A stretch of DNA of 34,990 bases, taken from Alphaproteobacteria bacterium. GTDB lineage: Bacteria > Pseudomonadota > Alphaproteobacteria > Rhizobiales > Aestuariivirgaceae. Below are positions 18,401 to 27,035 of the stretch, in pieces. The number at the start of each line of letters is the position of its first letter. The stretch's first letter is position 1. The DNA lies in the NCBI GenBank assembly GCA_024279095.1, contig JAJRRY010000034.1, forward strand, positions 1-34,990, in the 5' to 3' direction. The notes beneath the pieces were generated by a model, which ran no database searches, was not told the origin of the DNA, and saw only the letters and a program-made list of their open reading frames with translations. A program made the position numbers and the translations under genes.

Positions 18401-21400
18401 CTATCTGCTGCTCGTGAAGTTCGTTTTTACGCGGGGGCGGGGAGCGTTTTGTGGTGGGGTTGGGACAATGCGCACCGGTTTGCCGGTGCTGGCGGTGTTG
18501 CCGTTTCCGTTGTGGAGCCGGGGGGCCGGACGGGGCAGGGGCGGGGGATTGTCCGTATCGGCGGCCGACGGTGTTCCGGCCGTGGCGGCATCCCCCGAGA
18601 GTGTGGCGAGGAGCCGATCCAGTTCATCCATCGTGACGGCCCGTTTCTTCCCGGAAGGGGTGGATGGCTCCTGCTTGCTCGTGCTTCCGGCCAATTCCCG
18701 CATGCGGCGCAAGCGTTCGTTCCTGCGGCGCTGTTCCGCCTCGGCCCTGAGGCGGGCGGCCTCACGCCGCCGGGCTTCGGCCGCAGCACGGCGGCGTTCC
18801 AGTTCCTGCCTGCGGCGGGCTTCTTCGGCGCGACGGCGCGCCTCCTCGGCCTTGCGTTTGGCTTCTTCTGCCCGGCGTCTGGCTTCTTCACGCCGTTTGC
18901 GCAATTCTTCGCGGCGGCGCATTTCCGCTTGCTGACGGGCCCAAGTGCGCATCATCCGCTCGCGTTTCAGCAGGAGCCGGTCGAGCTCGCGGCGGCGGGC
19001 AGCTTCCTCCTCGGCTTTCTTCCGCGCCCAATCCCGCCATTTGTCATACATCACCTGCCAGCGTTCAAAGGCCGATTCCTCTTCCAGAACACGACGGCGC
19101 TCCCGTTCGATGCGTTCCAGATTCTCCATGGAGCGACGCAGAGAGGTGACAGTCACCCAGTTCTTCAGCTCGGCCAGGTCATGGATGAACCCCAGTCGTG
19201 CCGGGTGTCCAACCACGGCGACGCCGAAAGACGGGATCTGCGCATTCTTGCGATCACGAAAACGCAGGGAGATGTCCAGCCTTGCGGTCGCCGGCTCGGC
19301 AAGCGGCGCGATCCTGATCCGGAAATCCTCGGCTTCATATTCCAGCGGGTCCAGAGACAGGACGCCAGCCTTCACGGACAAGGATCCCGCGCCACCCGGG
19401 AAGGGCAGCCTGCCTTCATGCAGCAGGGTTCCGGCCAGCTTCTCCACCTGTGCGGCACTTTCCGCCTTCAGGACAGCCGTCACGAAGGCCCTGGGCGAAA
19501 GGGCATTGAGGTATCCGGTGGAGAGACGGTATTTGCCAGTCCCTTGCAAGGCGGTCGCCACACCGGAAAGCGAACGGGAGAGGGCCCGCCATTCTCCTTG
19601 CGCTTCCAGAACCGTTTTCACGAACGGAGTTCCGTCTTCCATGCGCAGGTGACGGGCGAGATCCAGCTTCGTTTCCACCTTGCCGGAAAACTTCAGGCCG
19701 GCGCGAGCGGGCGTGACGGTTGCTTTCAGCGTGGCATGTTCCTCGCCATTGTTTCTTGCACCGGCGGAAACGGTAAGCCGCAATCCCTTGTCATCCTGGT
19801 TCCAGAGGAGCCGGGCATCGGGCAGGACAAGACCGGGAAGCAGGGCGATCCGATCGCCACGCAGTTCGATGTCGATGCGGGGGTCTCGCGAAAACAGCGT
19901 ATGGCGGAAGCGGTCCGCAGAGCCGTCACTCCCCGGGGTGGTGAGCCAGGATCGGGCCATGTCCGGCAGCGAGAGCCTTTGAAAGAGCAGGCGTCCGGTG
20001 GCCGCAATCGGCGTGTCTTGCCAGGTGAAGGCCAGTTCACCACTGAAGGTGTTGCTGCCGTGGACGCCCTTGATGTTGCGATAGCGGGCATGCCCTCGTG
20101 ACAGGGCAATCTTCCCCTCGACATGGGCGGAGGCGTCCGGCCCGGAGGGTGGGGAAAAACCGGCCAGGCGGAGCAGACGGCCCGTTCTTGCCGTGCGGAA
20201 AGCGAGCTGTCCCTGTACGGCAAGCCCGGTGTCGGGCGAAACATTCCGGGCCCAGCCCATGAAACGGCCTTGCAGCCCGAGAAGGGAAAGGGCCGCCGTG
20301 ACGTCCATGTCCTGCTCAAAACGGCCGGCAGCCTGCATCCTGATATTGGCGGGGACATCCTCACGATCTGCCGGGTTCAGGCCGAAGAGCGCCAGGAGAG
20401 CCCGCGAACTGCGGCTTTCCATTTCGAGGGAGGCCTCGATGGTCGCCTTGCGCCATTCCTTCGGCAGGCCGGTGAAGGCAATGCGGCCATCCACCTGCGC
20501 CGGGCCGGCCGTTCCTTTCGCGGTGGTGGTGATGTGCGCACCTTCTTCCACGGTTTTGGCTCGGGCGCGGATATCCAAATCCATGCGTCCGACATCCTCC
20601 AGCCATGCCGGATCGCTTCCCTTGCGGCCGTCGATGTCGGTCAGCAGACGCCAGAGGGGGCGGGCGTCGGGACTGACGATGCGCATGCGGGCATTGCCCT
20701 TGAGCCCCTTTTCGGGGAAGCTCAGCTGTGCCGAGGCTCCGATTCTCGCACCCTTTAGGGAGCCGATGTCGAATTTCCGGACCTCCAGCAGGTCGGGCGT
20801 GGCCACGGCGCGGAAAGTGGCCTCCTTCATGGGCAGCCCCAGCACGTGCAGCCGTCTTGCCGATACCGAGAGGGAGGTCTCGCCAAGACTCATGATCGTG
20901 GTCAGAAGATCGGTGAGCGCCTCCGTGGCCGTCTCGTTCGCACCGGCAGCAAGCCCGGCAGGAGCATAACGGTCGATGTTCAGGTTTTCGGTATCAAGAG
21001 ACAGATCCAGGCGGATCAGCCCCTTTCCGCCCTCATCACGGGTCAGGAAGGTTTCAAGCTTGCCATCGTCATTGTCGAGGACGAATCGCCCGTTCGTGAT
21101 GCGGAGACTGGAAGGTGTCAGATCCAGGTCGGCATCCAGTTTCAGGTTGCCGCGCGCTCCCGTCCAGATGCGGGAGATGGAGGGTGCCTGTTCGGGCAGG
21201 GCCCAGAGGAGGAACTCGCGCAGCGACCGCGAGGCGAATTCTATGGAGCCGGAAATCTGCGGCAGGTCGCGCGCCGGCAGCATCTGCCCCCGGAAAGCTA
21301 GGGTGGCGCTGCCCGGCAGGCTGACGCGCAGGGTGTTGAGGGCCAGCTGCTCTGCGGAGACGTCGGCCAGCAGGTGCAAGCTTTCCAGTGTCTGCTTCCC

Positions 21401-22510
21401 GGCTACAAGATTGGTGGCCGTCAGGTCGAGACGCAGCAGCATGTCGCGTGGAAGGCCGGACACGAGATCGGCGATCTGCGTCAGCCCGGAAGTTCCGAAA
21501 AGGCGGGAACGGACGTCTGTCCCGAAGGCATAATCGAGGTCGAAGCGGGAGGTCTTCAGAGCCGCTTCCGCTTCCAGCACGGAGCCGAGAACGATATGGG
21601 CGTTGCCGGTGATCGTGTTGGCGGTATGGGCGGCGGACAATGGTGTGGCTTCGATTTTCTTCAGCCAGATCTCGTTGAAATCGGCCAGGACCTCGGCGGA
21701 ATAGGAAAAGAGATATGGACCGGAGGGCGTGTCCTGCTTGCCCTTGGCCGGAACGGGACGGATGCGCAGGCGGCCGGAGATTTTGCCCGGTTCGGGGGCG
21801 TTCACCTTGCCATCGAAGGCATAGAGGAAACCGGCAGCGTCCACCGGAGCGAGCCGTGCGGAGAAGCTGACGGGCTCACCCCTGCGGATGCGGCCCGTGC
21901 TGATGTTCAGGGAAACGCGCGCGCCTTCCAGAGTGCCGGTGGCGGCGAGACGCCAGGGGCCGGACAGGCGGGGGGCGGAGATGCGGGCATCCATGGCCTC
22001 CATGCGTGCCGCCCCACCTCGCCGCGCATCGGCCAGCAACAGTGTCCCGTCCTCCATTGTCACGCCGGCAATGGCGATCCGGTCCGGAGAGAAGGGCAGA
22101 TGTACCCGGGCCTGCGGGTGCAGCGTCCACGTTCCCATGCCGTCCTTCAACCGTTCCAGGGCGATGACGGGGCGCAGGAAATGTACCTGTTCGATCTCCA
22201 GCCGGCCCGACAGCAGGGCGGCCAGGGAAAGGCGGGTGCGCAGTTCGTCGGCCTCCAGCAGCCAGGGTTGCCGGGCCCCCGGCGGGTTGGCCACGGCGAT
22301 GTCATGCAGGCTCAGGGTCGGCCAGGGAAACAGGGATACGCGGATGTCGCCATGGATGCGCACTTCGCGCCCGGTCAGGCGCGTGCCCCAGGCTTCCACC
22401 TGCGGACGGAAGCGGTTGAAATCCACGACGAAGGGTGCGGCCAGCGCCGCAGCCACCACCAGGATGATGGCGAAACCGAGATAGAGAAGTGGTGAGCGCC
22501 AGATGGCCAT
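18401..22510 (-). CDS. AsmA family protein with long charged C-terminal helix
   Basis: N-term single TM LLYLGFAIILVVAAALAAPFVVDFNRFRPQVEAWGTRLTGREVRIHGDIRVSLFPWPTLSLHDIAVANP: AsmA signature; C-term AsmA_2-like region followed by E/R/A-rich helix. Confidence 0.9.
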   Translation of the reverse strand: MAIWRSPLLYLGFAIILVVAAALAAPFVVDFNRFRPQVEAWGTRLTGREVRIHGDIRVSLFPWPTLSLHDIAVANPPGARQPWLLEADELRTRLSLAALLSGRLEIEQVHFLRPVIALERLKDGMGTWTLHPQARVHLPFSPDRIAIAGVTMEDGTLLLADARRGGAARMEAMDARISAPRLSGPWRLAATGTLEGARVSLNISTGRIRRGEPVSFSARLAPVDAAGFLYAFDGKVNAPEPGKISGRLRIRPVPAKGKQDTPSGPYLFSYSAEVLADFNEIWLKKIEATPLSAAHTANTITGNAHIVLGSVLEAEAALKTSRFDLDYAFGTDVRSRLFGTSGLTQIADLVSGLPRDMLLRLDLTATNLVAGKQTLESLHLLADVSAEQLALNTLRVSLPGSATLAFRGQMLPARDLPQISGSIEFASRSLREFLLWALPEQAPSISRIWTGARGNLKLDADLDLTPSSLRITNGRFVLDNDDGKLETFLTRDEGGKGLIRLDLSLDTENLNIDRYAPAGLAAGANETATEALTDLLTTIMSLGETSLSVSARRLHVLGLPMKEATFRAVATPDLLEVRKFDIGSLKGARIGASAQLSFPEKGLKGNARMRIVSPDARPLWRLLTDIDGRKGSDPAWLEDVGRMDLDIRARAKTVEEGAHITTTAKGTAGPAQVDGRIAFTGLPKEWRKATIEASLEMESRSSRALLALFGLNPADREDVPANIRMQAAGRFEQDMDVTAALSLLGLQGRFMGWARNVSPDTGLAVQGQLAFRTARTGRLLRLAGFSPPSGPDASAHVEGKIALSRGHARYRNIKGVHGSNTFSGELAFTWQDTPIAATGRLLFQRLSLPDMARSWLTTPGSDGSADRFRHTLFSRDPRIDIELRGDRIALLPGLVLPDARLLWNQDDKGLRLTVSAGARNNGEEHATLKATVTPARAGLKFSGKVETKLDLARHLRMEDGTPFVKTVLEAQGEWRALSRSLSGVATALQGTGKYRLSTGYLNALSPRAFVTAVLKAESAAQVEKLAGTLLHEGRLPFPGGAGSLSVKAGVLSLDPLEYEAEDFRIRIAPLAEPATARLDISLRFRDRKNAQIPSFGVAVVGHPARLGFIHDLAELKNWVTVTSLRRSMENLERIERERRRVLEEESAFERWQVMYDKWRDWARKKAEEEAARRRELDRLLLKRERMMRTWARQQAEMRRREELRKRREEARRRAEEAKRKAEEARRRAEEARRRQELERRRAAAEARRREAARLRAEAEQRRRNERLRRMRELAGSTSKQEPSTPSGKKRAVTMDELDRLLATLSGDAATAGTPSAADTDNPPPLPRPAPRLHNGNGNTASTGKPVRIVPTPPQNAPRPRVKTNFTSSR

Positions 22511-22634
22511 GTTTCCCGCGGCCTCGTTCGTCTGCCGTGATCTTATAGCAGACTTCCCGGGGCCTTGGTATGTCCGGAACGGGGCAGGACGTGCATCTTT
22601 GGTCGCGAGGTCGCGGTATCTCTGGGCGAAAATG

Positions 22635-24032
22635 TCATTCCGCAGGCGGAATCAACTTGCCGGGATTCATGATGCCGAGAGGGTCGATGGCCTGCTTGAT
22701 GGCCCGCATGACATCCAGTGCCGGACCATGCTGCATGGGCATGTACTTCAGCTTGCCCATGCCGATGCCATGCTCGCCGGTACACGTGCCGTCCATGGTG
22801 ATGGCACGCTCCGCGAGCCGTTTCGCAAAGGCCATGATGGCTTGCTTGCGTTCCTCGTCGTCCGGGGCGGCGAACAGGATCACGTGGAAATTGCCATCTC
22901 CGACATGACCGACTATAGGGCCTTCCAGCCCGTTGTGGCGCATGTCCTCCTGTGTCTCGGTCACGCATTCGGCGAGGCGCGAGATGGGCACGCAGACATC
23001 CGTCGTCATGGCAAGCATGCCGGGAAAGGCGGCCTTGGCGGCCCAGAAGGCGTCGTGTCGGGCTCGCCAGAGGTGCTGCCTGTCCTCTTCCTTCTCCGCC
23101 CACTCCTTCACTCTGCCGCCATGTCCGCCGGCAATTTCCGCGAAGGCATCGGCCTGCTCGCGGACATGAGACGGCGAGCCGTGGAATTCGATGAAGAGGG
23201 TTGGCAGTTCCTCCATGCCCAGATGGGAATATTCGTTGATGGTGGCCATGGTGAAGGCGTCGAGAAGTTCGATGCGGGCCACCGGAAGGGCGCACTGGAT
23301 GGTCTCGATGACCGCGTTGCAGGCGGCTTCCACATCTGGGAAAGTGCAGATGCCAGTCTTGATCGCCTCGGGAATGCCGGAAAGTTTCAGGACGAGTTCG
23401 GTCGTCACGCCGAGCGTGCCCTCCGAACCCACGAACAGCCGCGTCAGATCGTATCCGGCTGCCGACTTGCGGGCCCGTGTGCCGGTACGGATCACCTTGC
23501 CGCCGGGCAGGACGACGCGCATGCTCTTCACGTTGTCCGCCATGGTACCATAACGAACGGCATTGGTGCCCGAGGCCCGGGTCGCCGCCATGCCGCCGAG
23601 CGAGGCGTCAGCGCCCGGGTCTATGGGAAAGAAGAGGCCGGTATCACGCAGGTAGGAATTGAGCTGCCGGCGCGTTACGCCGGGCTGCACACGGCAGTCG
23701 AGATCCTCCGCATTGACCTCCAGTATCTCGTTCATGCGGGAAGTGTCGATGCAGATCCCGCCTTCCGGCGCGGAGATGTGTCCTTCCAGCGATGTTCCGG
23801 AACCGTAGGGGATCACCGGGATCCGGTGCCGTGTACAGATCTTCATGATCTCCACGACCTCTTCCTCGGTTTCCGGGAAGGTTACCGCATCGGCGGGCAG
23901 GACAGGGTTCCAGGTAGGATCGTCAGCATGCAGCGTGCGTGACGCTAGGGAAGTATCCAGACGCTTTCTTCCCAGAAGTTCACGAAGTTCCTCCAGAGCC
24001 TTGTCCAGGCTTTCCGCGTGCGCTTTTGCCAT
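22635..24032 (-). CDS. FAD-binding oxidoreductase, GlcD / D-lactate dehydrogenase (cytochrome) type
   Basis: VIPYGSGTSLEGHISAPEGGICIDTSRMNEI, LRDTGLFFPIDPGADASLGGMAATRASGTNAVRYG, GPIVGHVGDGNFHVILF, GTCTGEHGIGMGK: PCMH-type FAD domain. Confidence 0.93.
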   Translation of the reverse strand: MAKAHAESLDKALEELRELLGRKRLDTSLASRTLHADDPTWNPVLPADAVTFPETEEEVVEIMKICTRHRIPVIPYGSGTSLEGHISAPEGGICIDTSRMNEILEVNAEDLDCRVQPGVTRRQLNSYLRDTGLFFPIDPGADASLGGMAATRASGTNAVRYGTMADNVKSMRVVLPGGKVIRTGTRARKSAAGYDLTRLFVGSEGTLGVTTELVLKLSGIPEAIKTGICTFPDVEAACNAVIETIQCALPVARIELLDAFTMATINEYSHLGMEELPTLFIEFHGSPSHVREQADAFAEIAGGHGGRVKEWAEKEEDRQHLWRARHDAFWAAKAAFPGMLAMTTDVCVPISRLAECVTETQEDMRHNGLEGPIVGHVGDGNFHVILFAAPDDEERKQAIMAFAKRLAERAITMDGTCTGEHGIGMGKLKYMPMQHGPALDVMRAIKQAIDPLGIMNPGKLIPPAE

Positions 24033-24168
24033 GATCCTGTCCAGCTGATACTCGTGAGGAATACAGGACGTAAAAAAGAATGTCCATCAAGGTCAAAAAA
24101 ACTAACCTGTGCCTGACGGGTTGGCAATGCCGAAAAGCTCATGACTTTGGCGGAGACACTCTGGAGAA

Positions 24169-24693
24169 ATGACCATGAACACGCACGCTCCCCGTTTCAT
24201 GGGTACCCTGAAGCGGGTGGAGAAAGGATGGATAGATTACAACGGGCACTTCAACATGGCCTATTATGCGGTACCGTTCGACAGGACCGTGGCGGAGATT
24301 TTCGACGAAATCGGGGTCGGCGAAACCTACAGAAAACGGACGAATCATTCGTTTTTCACGCTTGCGGCGCAGCTCAACTATCTGCAGGAGCTGCACCAGG
24401 GGGATCCGCTGGGCATGACTTTCCGCATGATCGACATGGATGAAAAACGGGTACATTTCATCATGGAGATGTATCATGCGGAGAAGATGTTCCGTGCCGC
24501 CACGATGGAATCGCTGGTCATTCATATCGACATGCGGATCCGGAAGTCCGCGCCGATGTTACCGGAGGCGTACGAAGCCTTCAGAGTCCTGATGGAGCAG
24601 CAGAAGGGGTTGCCCGTACCGCCGGAAGCGGGAGGATGCATCGGCATCCGGCGGAAGGGGAGGGAGAGCACAACCGGCCATTCGCCATCGTGA
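24169..24693 (+). CDS. hotdog-fold acyl-CoA thioesterase family protein
   Basis: VEKGWIDYNGHFNMAYYAVPFDRTVAEIFDEIGVGETYRKRTNHSFFTLAAQLNYLQELHQGDPL: 4HBT pattern D-x-N-G-H-x-N. Confidence 0.85.
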   Translation: MTMNTHAPRFMGTLKRVEKGWIDYNGHFNMAYYAVPFDRTVAEIFDEIGVGETYRKRTNHSFFTLAAQLNYLQELHQGDPLGMTFRMIDMDEKRVHFIMEMYHAEKMFRAATMESLVIHIDMRIRKSAPMLPEAYEAFRVLMEQQKGLPVPPEAGGCIGIRRKGRESTTGHSPS

Positions 24694-24717
24694 CGGCGGC
24701 AGGGGGAGGTGAGGGGG

Positions 24718-26355
24718 ATGCAGGAAGAAAGCCCATTGCGTGCGCTAGCCCTGTGGGTCGAGGAGCGGATCAAGCCGTCTCTTGCCGCGATGTGGAAATC
24801 GCGCATGCCGCTGGTCTGGCTTCTGGCATTGCTCACGGGCATCGCCGGCGCTTACGCGATCCTGATGTTCCGATTTTCCATCGGCGCGGTGCAGTGGCTG
24901 TGGCTGGGGGCGGAGGCGGAAAACATCGTCGCCACGAAGGCCAGCTTCACGCATCCGCTGATCGTCTTCGCCGCTCCGGTGATCGGCGGCATCGCCGTGG
25001 GGCTTCTGCTGGTGTGGACGGCGCCGCGCCGACGTGCGGAAGGGGTTGCGGACGTGATCGAGGCGGAGCATCTGCATCGGGCCCGGATCGGCTGGCGCGA
25101 AGGACTTTCCAGCGCCTTCATCACCGTCGTGTCGCTGGGATCCGGGGCTTCCGCCGGACGCGAAGGGCCGGCGGTGCACATCGGCGCCACGCTGGCCTCG
25201 CTGTTCGGCCAGCCATTCCGCATGCCCATCGCCTCGCGGCGCATCCTTCTGGGGGCGGGGGCGGCAGCGGCGGTTTCGGCTTCCTTCAACGCGCCCATTG
25301 CCGGTGTCATCTTCGCCCATGAGGTGATTCTCGGCCACTATGCGCTGTCCGCCTTCGTGCCCACGGTGCTCGCCTCGGTGACGGCGACGGTCATCACCCG
25401 GGCGCATCTGGGCAACTTTCCGGCTTTCATCATTCCGCAATACCACATCGCCTCGAGCTGGGAGTTTCCCGCCTTTGCTCTTCTGGGACTGATATCCGGT
25501 CTCGTGGCTGTGCTCTTTCTGCTTTCCACTTCGACTTCGGACTGGCTGGCCAGAAAGATGCCCATGCCGTTGTGGTTGCGGCCTGCCGCGGGCGGTGCGG
25601 TGATCGGTCTCGTGGCGATCTTCGTGCCGCAGATTCTCGGAGTGGGGTACGAGGCCACGAACCTTGCCCTGAAAGGGCGCTACGATCTGGAAATGCTGCT
25701 CCTGCTGCTCGTTGCGAAGATGATTGCCACTTCCATCACCTTGGCCTCGCGTTTCGGCGGAGGAGTCTTCTCGCCGTCACTCTACCTTGGGGCCATGACG
25801 GGCGGAGCATTCGGCATTCTGGCGGCCACGGCCTTTCCGGAGCTGGCATCGGAACAGGGCGTCTATTCGCTCGTCGGCATGGGGGCGGTGGCCGGTGCCG
25901 TCCTGGGGGCGCCGCTGTCCACCACCCTGATCGTCTTCGAACTGACGGGGGACTATCACATCACCATTGCCCTGCTGCTTGCCACATCCATTTCCTCGGT
26001 GGTCATGCAGACGCTGGTCGGGCGCAGCTTCTTTCACTGGCAGCTGGCCACCCGTGGCCTGAATCTGGACGAGGGGCCCCATCGCGCCATCATGCGAACG
26101 GTGCGGGTGCGCGACTTCATGATCCCGCGTGAAAAGGGGGAGAAGGCGGTGGTTCCGGAAGAATATGCCGACCGTCCCGTCCTGCACAGGGACGATACTC
26201 TGGAGAAGGCCCTGCGCACATTCGGCAAGGGGTCGTATACCCGGCTGCCAGTGGTGGATCGAGGTGGCCGCCTTGCCGGCTGGGCCGATCATGCCCGGGC
26301 CATGGAAATCTTCAACGAGAAGCTCATTGCGGCATCGGTGGAGGAGCACAGATGA
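24718..26355 (+). CDS. CLC family chloride channel/transporter with C-terminal CBS-like domain
   Basis: GSGASAGREGPAVHIGATLA, ASFNAPIAGVIFAHEVILGHY, GGGVFSPSLYLGAMTGG; C-term VRDFMIPREKG...RLPVVDRGGRLAGWADHARA. ORF track starts at a GTG 9 nt upstream. Confidence 0.92.
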   Translation: MQEESPLRALALWVEERIKPSLAAMWKSRMPLVWLLALLTGIAGAYAILMFRFSIGAVQWLWLGAEAENIVATKASFTHPLIVFAAPVIGGIAVGLLLVWTAPRRRAEGVADVIEAEHLHRARIGWREGLSSAFITVVSLGSGASAGREGPAVHIGATLASLFGQPFRMPIASRRILLGAGAAAAVSASFNAPIAGVIFAHEVILGHYALSAFVPTVLASVTATVITRAHLGNFPAFIIPQYHIASSWEFPAFALLGLISGLVAVLFLLSTSTSDWLARKMPMPLWLRPAAGGAVIGLVAIFVPQILGVGYEATNLALKGRYDLEMLLLLLVAKMIATSITLASRFGGGVFSPSLYLGAMTGGAFGILAATAFPELASEQGVYSLVGMGAVAGAVLGAPLSTTLIVFELTGDYHITIALLLATSISSVVMQTLVGRSFFHWQLATRGLNLDEGPHRAIMRTVRVRDFMIPREKGEKAVVPEEYADRPVLHRDDTLEKALRTFGKGSYTRLPVVDRGGRLAGWADHARAMEIFNEKLIAASVEEHR

Positions 26356-26368
26356 GGGGCTTGCCGCC

Positions 26369-26755
26369 TCACATGATGCAGAGGCGGCTGCCGTCGACCA
26401 TCCTGCCGCCATGACGGCGGCAGTATTCGAAAGCCGCCCGCCAGTACTCATCACCCAGGATGTAGGCGCCCGGTTCTTCCCCTGCGGGTTCCGCTCCGCG
26501 GTTGCCGGCGGGGGCATCCGCCTTCTTTCGCACCGTGACCGGAGCGCCCGCAGGCGTTTTTGCAGACGACGGTGCCGAGGTGCGACTGCTTTCGTAGGGC
26601 TGACGGCTCTGGGGCGGGAAGTCCGTCACTTCCGCGCGCAGGCTGCCGGTGAGCAGCAGCATGGCGGCAGCCGTTGCGGCCGTCAGGAGCAGAAGGGTCT
26701 TCGGATGCAATGCTTCCATCATGCGGGACTCCCGGTTGTTCGGAAACCGCATCAT
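26369..26755 (-). CDS. small exported/membrane-anchored hypothetical protein
   Basis: Hydrophobic segment TLLLLTAATAAAMLLLTGSLRAEV, proline-rich linker, C-terminal GDEYWRAAFEYCRRHGGRMVDGSRLCIM. Confidence 0.6.
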   Translation of the reverse strand: MMRFPNNRESRMMEALHPKTLLLLTAATAAAMLLLTGSLRAEVTDFPPQSRQPYESSRTSAPSSAKTPAGAPVTVRKKADAPAGNRGAEPAGEEPGAYILGDEYWRAAFEYCRRHGGRMVDGSRLCIM

Positions 26756-26812
26756 CCCCGATCCGGATTAACCCGAGGTAAAACGGGATCCACCGCTTGC
26801 GGGCAAATCCAC

Positions 26813-26841
26813 TTGACCTGCGGCAGGGGCAGGCGTAACAA
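26813..26841 (+). promoter_or_regulatory. candidate sigma70 promoter of ilvB
   Basis: TTGACC-N17-TAACAA. Confidence 0.55.
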
Positions 26842-26849
26842 TGCCTGCC

Positions 26850-26909
26850 ATGATGAAGAAGCATGAGCTTATCGTAGTACTGCCGCGCACTGCCGTGGCC
26901 GGGGTGTAG
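26850..26909 (+). CDS. ilvB leader (attenuator) peptide MMKKHELIVVLPRTAVAGV
   Basis: ATG ATG AAG AAG CAT GAG CTT ATC GTA GTA CTG CCG CGC ACT GCC GTG GCC GGG GTG TAG; 7 of 19 residues are Leu/Ile/Val; immediately upstream of hairpins, a terminator and ilvB. Confidence 0.8.
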   Translation: MMKKHELIVVLPRTAVAGV

Positions 26910-26939
26910 CCCGGCCGGCGGAAGGCAGGCAGTGCGCGG
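26883..26939 (+). promoter_or_regulatory. attenuator stem-loop of the ilvB leader
   Basis: CCGCGCACTGCC (26883-26894) is perfectly complementary to GGCAGTGCGCGG (26928-26939), enclosing GGCCGGG-GTGTAG-CCCGGCC (26897-26916). Confidence 0.8.
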
Positions 26940-26970
26940 AAAAAGGGTCCCGATCGGGGCCTTTTTTGTT
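26940..26970 (+). terminator. ilvB attenuator terminator
   Basis: AAAAAGGGTCCCGATCGGGGCCTTTTTT: A-tract/GC stem/U-tract hairpin upstream of ilvB. Confidence 0.85.
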
Positions 26971-27035
26971 GCCTGAACGGCAAGGCGGAGCTACCAAACC
27001 TGCGCAAGACGAAAGGCGCGAAGCGAAGAGGGTGA

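Noticed and set aside
18395-20101. 568-aa plus-strand ORF and other long plus-strand ORFs to 22495
   Set aside because: Antisense to the AsmA-like gene, which has clear family motifs across the same region.
24718-26355. CLC protein with non-standard GSGIP-equivalent motif (RAEGVADVIEA)
   Set aside because: The change fits a recognised-looking bacterial CLC subfamily with GVxxVIEA at this position; GREGP and the other core motifs are intact, so not treated as novel.
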